Shown here: positions 17,144 through 25,300 of the stretch, one piece after another | Layout: each line of letters begins with the position of its first letter | How positions within the stretch are numbered: the first letter of the stretch is position 1 | Assembly: GCA_964567745.1 (NCBI GenBank) | Contig: CAZMNY010000040.1 | Span: 15,963 to 79,962 of the forward strand | Source: CAZMNY01 sp964567745 | Lineage (GTDB): Bacteria; Planctomycetota; Planctomycetia; Pirellulales; Pirellulaceae | Reading direction: 5' to 3' | DNA: 64,000 bases | Notes under the pieces: model-generated | The model's input: only the letters and a program-made list of their open reading frames with translations | What the model was told of the DNA's origin: nothing | Databases searched by the model: none | Program-made: the position numbers and the translations under genes

Positions 17144-18079
17144 ATGAAAGTTAGTATCATCGGCGGCGGCGGACTTGTGGGTTCATCGGCAGCGTTCGCG
17201 TTGCAATGCAGCGGAGTCGCTCGGCACATCGCGCTGATCGACCTCAATGAGAAACTCGTCGAAGGCCAAGCCCTCGACTTGCTTCACGGCGGACCAAGCA
17301 CGGCCGATCAGCTCATCACATCGGGCGGTTACGAACACGTGCCCGATAGCGACGTGATTTGCATCACCGCCGGACTTCGCCGCAAACCGGACGAATCGCG
17401 GTTGGACTTGATCAACCGCAATACGGATTTGTTCCTTTCGATTCTCGAACAGGTCGGATCCGCTGGTTTGAAAAAGGACGCGATCATTTTCGTCGTCTCA
17501 AACCCAGTCGACATTCTCACGTACTTGGCCGCTGACCGTCTGAAGTTGCCGCATTGCAAAGTCATTGGCCTGGGTACGCAGCTCGATACGATTCGCTTCC
17601 GAAGCCTGATTGCGCAAGATCTCGGGGCGCCGCCGACTCAAATCAATGCATTGATTCTGGGAGAGCACGGCGACAGTATGACTCCGATCTGGTCGAGTGC
17701 ATCAATCGGCGGGTTGCCTTTGGACAAGTTCCCCGGCTGGTCGCCCAACAAAGCGAATGAGCTGTTCAAGCGGACGAAGGGTTCGGGGGCGGAAGTCATC
17801 GCCAAAAAGGGCGGTGCCGGATTCGCTGTGGGCATCGCCATTCGCGACGTAATTGACACAATCGCGTTGGATCGCCGCCGTATCCTTCCGGTCTCCAGCG
17901 TCCAAGATGGTTGCTGCGGCATTCGCAACGTGGCCTTGTCGGTTCCGACCGTCGTCGGCCGCAGCGGCGTTGTCGATCGCCTGGAAATGGACCTCTGGCC
18001 AAAAGAAATCCAGGGGATCCGAAATAGCGGCAATGTACTCCGCCAAACGCTTGAGACAGTCTTGAACCGCGTCGGCTAA
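17144..18079 (+). CDS. Lactate/malate dehydrogenase family NAD-dependent enzyme, last gene of the BMC locus
   Basis: 311 aa from the ATG at 17144 with CGAGGA upstream. Rossmann loop 'IGGGGLVGSS', Asp33 (LIDLNEK) for NAD preference, 'VSNPVDILTY', catalytic H175 in LGEHGDS and substrate Arg in 'LDTIRFR'. At the residue that discriminates lactate from malate enzymes (position 102 in LDH numbering) this protein has Arg80 (GLRRKPDESR), as malate dehydrogenases do. Comparable genes in other planctomycete BMC loci are usually labelled lactate dehydrogenase. The expected role is NADH reoxidation for the BMC aldehyde dehydrogenase. I see no encapsulation peptide. Confidence 0.93.
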   Translation: MKVSIIGGGGLVGSSAAFALQCSGVARHIALIDLNEKLVEGQALDLLHGGPSTADQLITSGGYEHVPDSDVICITAGLRRKPDESRLDLINRNTDLFLSILEQVGSAGLKKDAIIFVVSNPVDILTYLAADRLKLPHCKVIGLGTQLDTIRFRSLIAQDLGAPPTQINALILGEHGDSMTPIWSSASIGGLPLDKFPGWSPNKANELFKRTKGSGAEVIAKKGGAGFAVGIAIRDVIDTIALDRRRILPVSSVQDGCCGIRNVALSVPTVVGRSGVVDRLEMDLWPKEIQGIRNSGNVLRQTLETVLNRVG

Positions 18080-18181
18080 CGAATACCGCGTCTAGCTTTC
18101 GTTGGCGTGACTCTTTTCACCGCACCGGGCGTGCGGTACCGTTATCTCTTTGGCAAATGTTCGCCTGAGGATGACGCTACG

Positions 18182-19843
18182 ATGAGTGACACGACGACGA
18201 GCGGGTCGACCAGCGAAAAGCCGAGCGAAGTTTCCACAGTTGAGGCGCCTCCAACGACGTTGTTTGGCATCCTCTCGCGACTTGGCCCCGGCTTGATTGT
18301 CGCCGGATCGATTGTCGGCTCCGGCGAGCTTATCGCCACGACGCGAACCGGCGCCGAAGCTGGATTCTGGCTGCTCTGGCTAATCGTTGTCGGCTGCGTC
18401 ATTAAGGTGCTCGTGCAAGTCGAATTCGGCCGCTATTCGATCGTCACGGGTCGCACGACGATGGACGGCCTGAATGAAGTCCCCGGCCCTCGGCTCGGAC
18501 GGCGCGGAAACTGGATCGTCTGGTATTGGTTTCTCATGTTCATGGCCAGCCTCGGCCAACTCGGCGGAATCGTCGGCGGCGTCGGTCAAGCTCTTTCGAT
18601 TAGTTGTCCGCTTACGGAAGAAGGCCGAGAGTACAATGCGTTCGTCGACCATGTGACTAAGCGCAAAGTGCTCACGGCCGAGATCAGTCGAGCCGAACAA
18701 CTCAAGAAGACTGACACGGGTGACTACAAGGCCTTGCTCGCTCGGCAAACCGATTTGGACAAGTTGATCTCGACAGCCAAAGCCAAGTACATCGATGAGA
18801 TGGGAGCCGAGGCTTTCAACGACGCTGGGGGAAAACCTAAAGCTCCATCCGACGCGAAAATCTGGGCCGCGATTATTGCCTTCATCACAAGCGGCGTGCT
18901 GTTGATGGGTCGATACGGCTTGATTCAGTCGTTCTCAACGGTCATGGTCGCGGCTTTTACCGCGATCACGGTTATCAACTTGATCCTGCTGCAATCGAAT
19001 TCGACTTGGGCCGTCGGTGCGGACGACATCGTTAACGGTCTGAGCTTCCGCTTGCCGCCTGAAGCAAAGACCGCGGTCGCCACCGCGCTTGCCACTTTTG
19101 GCATCATCGGAGTCGGCGCATCCGAATTGGTGACCTATCCGTATTGGTGTATCGAAAAAGGCTACGCCAGGTTTACCGGTCCGAAAGACAATAGCGAGTC
19201 GTGGGCCGAACGAGCCCGCGGCTGGATGCGAGTGATGCGGTGGGACGCATGGTGCTCGATGGTCGTTTACACTTTCGCAACGGTCGCCTTCTATTTGCTG
19301 GGAGCCGCCATTCTAGGTCGGTCGCAGTTGATCCCCGAGAAGAGCGAAATGGTGCGAACTCTGGCCGTCATGTACGAACCGGTTTTTGGCGGTTGGGCAC
19401 CTCCCGTCTTCCTGTTCGGCGCCTTCGCCGTCTTGTACTCGACCTATTTCGTAGCCAACGCGAGCCAGGCTCGTGTGATTTCCGACGTGCTGAGAGTGCT
19501 TGGTTGGGCGTCAGACGATCCGAATGCCTATCGCCGCCGAGTTCGTTTTTTCAGTGGACTGTTGCCTTTGGTCTGTTTGGTGATGTACATCGGTTTCCCG
19601 AATCCGGCAGCTCTCGTTCTGCTGAGCGGAGTCATGCAGGCGTTGATGTTGCCAATGTTGGCCGGCGCCGCCTTGTTCTTCCGATACAAGCGTTGCGATA
19701 GCCGGATTTCGCCGACGATGCTGTGGGACGCGTTCCTCTGGCTCTCCGCCTTGGGGATGCTGATCACAGGCGGCTGGCTGCTCTACGGCAAACTGGGCGT
19801 CATCTACAAAGGACTCGTCACCATCTTTGGCGGTGCCCTTTAG
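18182..19843 (+). CDS. Nramp-like divalent metal transporter family membrane protein
   Basis: 553 aa from the ATG at 18182; a GTG at 18107 is an alternative. Around 11 hydrophobic segments are visible. The first has the Nramp-type start 'LGPGLIVAGSIVGSGELIATT', but the metal-binding DPGN motif of true Nramp proteins is replaced by Gly/Ser/Glu. The sixth helix region reads 'GIIGVGASELVTYPYW' instead of the usual M-P-H motif. A ~90-residue charged insertion (about residues 145-230) separates two early helices. Substrate is therefore uncertain. It follows the BMC locus by 102 bases on the same strand and may be co-transcribed. Confidence 0.8.
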   Translation: MSDTTTSGSTSEKPSEVSTVEAPPTTLFGILSRLGPGLIVAGSIVGSGELIATTRTGAEAGFWLLWLIVVGCVIKVLVQVEFGRYSIVTGRTTMDGLNEVPGPRLGRRGNWIVWYWFLMFMASLGQLGGIVGGVGQALSISCPLTEEGREYNAFVDHVTKRKVLTAEISRAEQLKKTDTGDYKALLARQTDLDKLISTAKAKYIDEMGAEAFNDAGGKPKAPSDAKIWAAIIAFITSGVLLMGRYGLIQSFSTVMVAAFTAITVINLILLQSNSTWAVGADDIVNGLSFRLPPEAKTAVATALATFGIIGVGASELVTYPYWCIEKGYARFTGPKDNSESWAERARGWMRVMRWDAWCSMVVYTFATVAFYLLGAAILGRSQLIPEKSEMVRTLAVMYEPVFGGWAPPVFLFGAFAVLYSTYFVANASQARVISDVLRVLGWASDDPNAYRRRVRFFSGLLPLVCLVMYIGFPNPAALVLLSGVMQALMLPMLAGAALFFRYKRCDSRISPTMLWDAFLWLSALGMLITGGWLLYGKLGVIYKGLVTIFGGAL

Positions 19844-20248
19844 GCGATTTCAGCGGAACAGACAATTCGGATTCGTGGTAGCCACATTCGCCAGAACGCT
19901 CGAGCTCAGCTATGGGTTAATCTCATCAGCACCGAGGTAACACCCTGGGAAGCGTGAGGACGACGCTCTGCCTTCTTCATCCTTCATCCTGTCAAAACAA
20001 GGGCGAAAAATATTGACAGGATCAACATGATGGACAGGATAGAACGGACGGAAAGAAAGAAGAAGCGAATATCGAACAAGGAATAATGACGGCCGAAGGA
20101 ATGAAACAAAGACCAACCTTATCGGCGCACCCGAAGGCTACGGGAGCTGGTTCGACATGAACTCCAAACGCGCTTCGCCGGCGCAAAATCGTGGGCAAAG
20201 ACAATCTCTGGCGAGACAAGCTCTACGACGTTTCTTGTCCGCGACCGC
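19844..20248. other. 405-base intergenic region with a dispersed repeat
   Basis: This is the convergent space between the Nramp-like gene and the Ldh2-type gene. It holds repeat copy B (19943-20111). Nothing else was recognised. Confidence 0.5.
19943..20111 (+). repeat. Dispersed intergenic repeat, copy B (inverted relative to 3427-3665)
   Basis: It matches the reverse complement of 3427-3665 in the same order of blocks, from GTGAGGACGACGCTCTG through GACAGGATCAACATGATGG, ACGGACGGAAAGAAAGAAG and GCGAATATCGAACAAGGAA to ATGAAACAAAG. It is about 70 bases shorter than copy A because it lacks one internal duplicated unit and some spacer. Confidence 0.8.
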
Positions 20249-21310
20249 TCAACCCGCTTTCGCCGTTGGCGTCGCGACGCCTAACTTCTCGGCAAGCTCG
20301 ACCAATTGGTGCCAGTTTTCGTCGTCAAAGTCGACGCCGTTCGCGGTCTTGGCGGCGATCGTCTTGCGCTCTGGGTCGCCCGGTAGCATGATTTCCTCAA
20401 CGCCTTCGGCTCGTTTGCACTCGCGAACGAATTGGGCCAACTGTTCGACTTCCGCCGCAAAGTGATCTGCGCCGCCGAACTTATCGGGGTCGGCGAGCAT
20501 CATGAAGACACAATTTCCCTTGGGCGTTTCCGGCGTCTCTCTCGAGCAGAGTCCGCCTGAGAGGGCGCCGCAGAAGATGTCGATCATCAGGGCGAGGCCA
20601 AAGCCTTTGTATGCCTGCGGACCTCCCATCGGGAGAATGCAGCCGGGCGGTTCAGCGTAAAGCGAAGCAGGATCATTGGTCGCCTTGCCGTCGCTATCGA
20701 TCAACCAACCGTCGGGGCATATCTCACCGGCAATGTGTTTCACACGGACCTTGCCTTCCGCGGTGGCGCTGGTGCTGAAGTCCAGAACCAGCGGGCCGTC
20801 CTTGTGCGGCGCGCCCATGCCCAAGGGGTTTGTGCCGAGTCGCGGTTCGCAACCGCCAGGCGGCGCAACTCGGCGGGCCGCACCGTGCGTATTGACCATG
20901 ACGATGGACAGCAGGTTCTGATCGGCAGCCAGCTCGCAGTATTCGCCCAATCGACCGACATGACTCGCGTGGATCAAAGTGCCGACAGCGACTCCCGTCT
21001 CTTTGGCCTTGGCAATTAAACGCTTGGTCAGCCGCCCGCATTGCACTCGACCAAACCCCCAGTGGGCGTCGGCCGCAATTCGAGTTGGCGACTCACTCAT
21101 GATATCCAGTTCGATTCCGGAAACGGTATCGCCGACATTGAGCATGTTCAGATAGAACGGCAGCCGCATCAGACCGTGCGAATCGTAGCCCCGCAAGTTG
21201 GCGCCGACCAAGCTCGGTCCAACAATGCTCGCTTCCTCCGCCGTCGTTCCCCCCGCTTCCAGCAGTTGACTTGCAAACTCGCTTAAGTCGTTGGCTTCGA
21301 ATCTCGCCAC
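20249..21310 (-). CDS. Ldh2-type malate/L-lactate dehydrogenase family oxidoreductase
   Basis: 353 aa, full length for the NAD(P)-dependent Ldh2/MDH-2 family, which is unrelated in fold to the LDH/MDH Rossmann family. Motifs: 'GYDSHGLMRLPFYLNML', 'GTLIHASHVGRLGEYCELA', 'PRLGTNPLGMGAP', 'DFSTSATAEGKVRV' and 'GGPQAYKGFGLALMIDIFCG'. Family members reduce 2-oxo acids (malate, sulfolactate, ureidoglycolate, 2,3-diketogulonate), so the substrate cannot be named. It is downstream of trmL with a 24-base gap and probably co-transcribed. Confidence 0.9.
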   Translation of the reverse strand: MARFEANDLSEFASQLLEAGGTTAEEASIVGPSLVGANLRGYDSHGLMRLPFYLNMLNVGDTVSGIELDIMSESPTRIAADAHWGFGRVQCGRLTKRLIAKAKETGVAVGTLIHASHVGRLGEYCELAADQNLLSIVMVNTHGAARRVAPPGGCEPRLGTNPLGMGAPHKDGPLVLDFSTSATAEGKVRVKHIAGEICPDGWLIDSDGKATNDPASLYAEPPGCILPMGGPQAYKGFGLALMIDIFCGALSGGLCSRETPETPKGNCVFMMLADPDKFGGADHFAAEVEQLAQFVRECKRAEGVEEIMLPGDPERKTIAAKTANGVDFDDENWHQLVELAEKLGVATPTAKAG

Positions 21311-21334
21311 GTTGTGCTCCGTGTTTCTGTTGAC

Positions 21335-21802
21335 TTAGTTTTTTGTAATCTGACGGTGCGCTTCATAGATGCCTACTCCAACGGCACAGGCGAGATTCAA
21401 ACTTCGCACTGGGCCAATGATGGGAATCGAGACGGATTGCTCGGCATGTTGATTAAGAATCGAATCCGGCAAGCCTTGTGTTTCGCTTCCAAAGACCAAG
21501 ACGTCGCCGTCGGCGTACTCAGCCGTCGTGTACTGCCGCTCTGCTTTCTTCGTAAAGAACCAAAACGGACGTCCCGGCAGTCGTTCCCGGAGATCAGGCC
21601 AGGAATCGACCGCCTCCCAATCGAGGTCTTTCCAATAGTCCAATCCCGCGCGGCGAAGATTGGCCTCGGTGAGTTGAAAACCGAGCGGTCTAACGAGCCA
21701 AAGTTTCGCTTGCAAGGCAACGCACGTGCGGCCAATATTGCCCGTATTCTGAGGTATCTCGGGCTGGTGCAAGACGACATGCAAGGTGGGTTCTGTGCTC
21801 AC
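21335..21802 (-). CDS. trmL: tRNA (cytidine(34)/5-cmnm-uridine(34)-2'-O)-methyltransferase TrmL
   Basis: 155 aa, the normal size of this minimal SPOUT methyltransferase, which methylates the wobble base of tRNA-Leu isoacceptors. Visible motifs are 'LHQPEIPQNTGNIGRTC', 'LVRPLGFQL', 'VFGSETQGLP' and the C-terminal knot 'IPIIGPVRSLNLACAVGVG'. The usual 'RSLNLS/A' ending is intact. It is followed by the Ldh2-type gene 24 bases downstream. Confidence 0.95.
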   Translation of the reverse strand: MSTEPTLHVVLHQPEIPQNTGNIGRTCVALQAKLWLVRPLGFQLTEANLRRAGLDYWKDLDWEAVDSWPDLRERLPGRPFWFFTKKAERQYTTAEYADGDVLVFGSETQGLPDSILNQHAEQSVSIPIIGPVRSLNLACAVGVGIYEAHRQITKN

Positions 21803-21945
21803 GGTACAAGCGATGATACGCGATGTACGTGTCGGGACAAGATGGCGCCAGCCGAGCTGCGAGACACATCGGCTGAATCCGTCAGCGCCCGCCAGAATGA
21901 AAGCGCCACAGGCTCTGGGTTCATCTCAACCGCCGCGAAGACCGA

Positions 21946-22344
21946 CTAGCCGGGAATCACGTCCGGCCCGCTCTCCCCTTTCGGCACAAACCGCATCGAG
22001 ATTGAATTCACGCAGTGTCGCGTGTTCTTGGCAGTCATTCCTTCGCCCAGAAACACATGCCCTAAATGGCCGTCGCAATTGCCGCAAACAATCTCAGTTC
22101 GCCGGCCATCCGCATCGGGAACACGTTTGACAGCGCCCTCCTCGTCATCGTCAAAACTGGGCCACCCGCAACCGCTGTGGAACTTATCGTCGGAACGATA
22201 AAGCGGCGCGTTACACCGTCGACAAGTGAAGACGCCGGGCGCCGTCAAGTCGGTGTATTCGCCAACAAACGGCGCCTCCGTGCCCTTCTGAACGATGACC
22301 CGTTCTTCCTCTGGAGTCAATTCGTTGAACTCGTGGTCGTCCAT
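21946..22344 (-). CDS. msrB: Peptide-methionine (R)-S-oxide reductase MsrB
   Basis: 132 aa. It reduces methionine-R-sulfoxide in proteins. Structural zinc Cys pairs are C41/C44 (CRRC) and C87/C90 (CGNC). The catalytic C111 lies in 'NTRHCVNSISMRF'. 'HSGCGWPSF' and 'GHLGHVF' are family hallmarks. There is no signal peptide, so it acts in the cytoplasm. The gene begins 14 bases after the stop of the giant heme/dehydrogenase gene, suggesting co-transcription. Confidence 0.97.
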   Translation of the reverse strand: MDDHEFNELTPEEERVIVQKGTEAPFVGEYTDLTAPGVFTCRRCNAPLYRSDDKFHSGCGWPSFDDDEEGAVKRVPDADGRRTEIVCGNCDGHLGHVFLGEGMTAKNTRHCVNSISMRFVPKGESGPDVIPG

Positions 22345-22358
22345 TGCTTGTTCTTGGC

Positions 22359-25300
22359 CTATTTCTTTTTTTGTTTGATAAGTCGGATGAAGTCGATTCC
22401 GACCATGTACGATTTGACGGCTTTCGGATTCGCGCCAAGTATTTCGACTTGCAGTTTGGCAGGCCCCTTCTTCAACGAAATATTGTCGTACTGAATCACG
22501 CCAGTCGTAATAACTTTGGGATCGTACAAGTCGATTGGACCGCCTAGCTTCGTGCCGTTCAACGAAAGCTGCACGATTCCGTAATCTCGAGCACGAGTCA
22601 AAACCAGCTGGACTTGGTAGTCGTCGTCAGCGTCGACTGGCACTTCGAGTGTCAGACTCTGTTTTGGCTGCGCGCCGGTCCACCAAAGGTGATCTTCAGC
22701 GCTCCAAGCGTCGTCGCGTAACCCGCCCATCGCCTGACTGCGAGCCGAGCCGCCCGTCTTACCAATAATCTTGAGCTTCTCCGCTTCGAGCGCATTCGGC
22801 ACGCGTTTGGTTTTCGGATCGATGGGCGACTTCGGCCCTTTCAGCGAAACCTGAGTCGGGCTGGCCAAGTAGGCCACGAGGTCTCGGATTTCGGACGGCG
22901 ATAGCGACTCCAACAAGCGCTCGGGCATCATCGACAGTTCCGACAGGCTCCGCTCTTCAATTCTCGCCCTGGGCACCACAACGGTGTCATTGATCGTTCG
23001 AATCGTCAACGCGCTATCGGTCTCCAATTGGACAAGCCCCGAAACCACGCGCCCGTCATCGAGCGCCAATTTCGTCATGCGATAGTCTTTGCCTAGAACG
23101 GCGCTTGGATCAACGACGTTACTCAGGATGTACTCCAAGTTCGCTCGATTCGATCCGGTGATGTCCGGTCCGACTTTGCCGCCAACGCCAAAGAGCGTGT
23201 GACACGACGCACAAGTTTTGTCAAACAACTGGCGGCCGTGACTGACGTCGGCGGCTGCCATGCTCCGCCGGCCAAGGCGACTTTTGAGCGACTCGATCTT
23301 TGCCTTCTTCTCTACAGATGACTCGCGAATCTGGCCCCAAGCCTTTCGAATACGCTCGGCCAACTTGGCATCCTTGAAGCCCGTCAGCTGGCGAACATGA
23401 TACGCATGCAAATCAGTCGTTGGGATCTGTCCGGCTTCCACCGCGTCTAGCATGGCATGGGCAAACACCGGTCGAGCTGCAAGCGTGTTGATCGCGTCGC
23501 TCTTCTGCGCTGAGGTCAATTGACCGTATCGTTTTAGGATCGACGTCGGGATTCTCGGGTCCTCAAACGCGGCAAGCGCCTTGAGCGATGGCGAGCGGAG
23601 TTGATCCGTGTCGAGCGCCGCGAGCAGCGACGGCGCCGCCAACTTGTCTCGTCCTCTCACGAGTATGCCCAGTGATTGAAGCCGCTTCGTCGCCGATTCG
23701 TTTGAATCAGCCAGTACGCTTCGCAGCCGTGGGAAGATGCGTTCATCGCCAAAAACGACCGCCAACGCATCCGCTTGATTCCGAATCTTCTCGTCGGCAT
23801 TCTTGAGCAGTCCTTGGTACGCTTCGGACCAAGCCTCCGGCATCTTCACGCCAACTCGCCCTTCGAACGAACGCGACATTTCGGCCAGCACCGACTCAGT
23901 CCAGCTCGCATCGGTGCCCTTCGAGAGCGATTGAACAAGTTGTTCCAGTGAGGCCGGTTCGCTTGCCGCGCGTCGAATAACGAACTCACGAACGCGAGGA
24001 ATGGGAGTTCTTGCAGCGAGCGCTAAAGCGCGTTTCGCGTCTTCGACCACCAGCGGTTCGACGCCGTACCAAATCATCAACGGCAGATTGTGATCCTCCG
24101 CGTCTTCTTCTCGCATCGCCAACCGTTCCAAGATCGGCCAACGCTGCTGATGATTCAATCTCTGGGCGGCCGAGGTAAGGTAAAGTCTGACGACCGCTGA
24201 CTCGTCTCGCTCGGACAGCGCGATCAGTTGTTCATGAAGCTCCGACGAAATCGTCGAGTCTTCAAGCTGCAGTTGGATCGTCCACGCTCGGACAAACTCG
24301 TCACCATCACGCAGCAGCTGATTCGCCAACAGCTCGTCGAATTCCCCTAGAGCATGCAAAGTCCAGAGTGCTCGCAGCCGAACCGGCGTCGACAACTCGG
24401 ATTGAACGAGCTCGCGTAGCTGCGTTTGTACGGACTTGCCGGCGCCGCGATGCATGAGCACTTTGCGGGCGCTGCGAACGAACCATTCGTTCTTGTGGGT
24501 GTGGATACCAACCAGCTCGTTATCAGTCATCTTGTTCAGGTCGACTTCGACCGAGTTTCGTTCGCCGTACGTCACGCGATAGACACGGCCGTTAGTACGA
24601 TCCCAGATTTCCGGGTTGCGTCGGTGACACGCATTCTTGTCGTACCAATCGATCAGAAGCACCGAGCCATCAGGCCCATACCGCATGTTGATTCCGCGGA
24701 ACCATCGGTCGTTCGCGAAGAGAAAATCGGGGCCGTGGCTGCCTACGTATCCAGAGCCTCGTCGAGCGAGCGTATCGTTGTTGACGCGATTTCCATGAAT
24801 GTTGTTCATGAAGATTTGATTTCGATATCGATCCGGCCAGTTGTCTCCGAGATAGATCATGGCGCCGCAATGAGCGTGACCTCCACCAGCGGCAGACGTA
24901 TTGGACGGCACGGCAGGTTCATGCCCCCACCAAGCGTGGTCACGAATGTTGCCAACGTAGTGCGCGTGATCGGCAATCGTCTTGATATCGTCGTAGAGAT
25001 AGGGGTTAAAGTGTTGGCCCCCCTGCCGATGATATCGCCCGCCTTGCACGATATGCCACAGATGCGGAATCACGCAGGCCGTGATAAACGACTGACCGCG
25101 ATCGTTAAAATCGACGCCCCATGGGTTGCTGGTGCCTCGGGCAAACACGTCGAATTCGTGTCGCAACGGATGGTAACGCCAGACAGCGGCGTTCACCGGA
25201 ACTCGCTTATCGTCGGCGGTCCCCGGCTTTCCAACTTTGGAATGCGTAAACACGCCGTGGCAACCGTAGAGCCAGCCATCGGGGCCCCAGATAAACGCGT

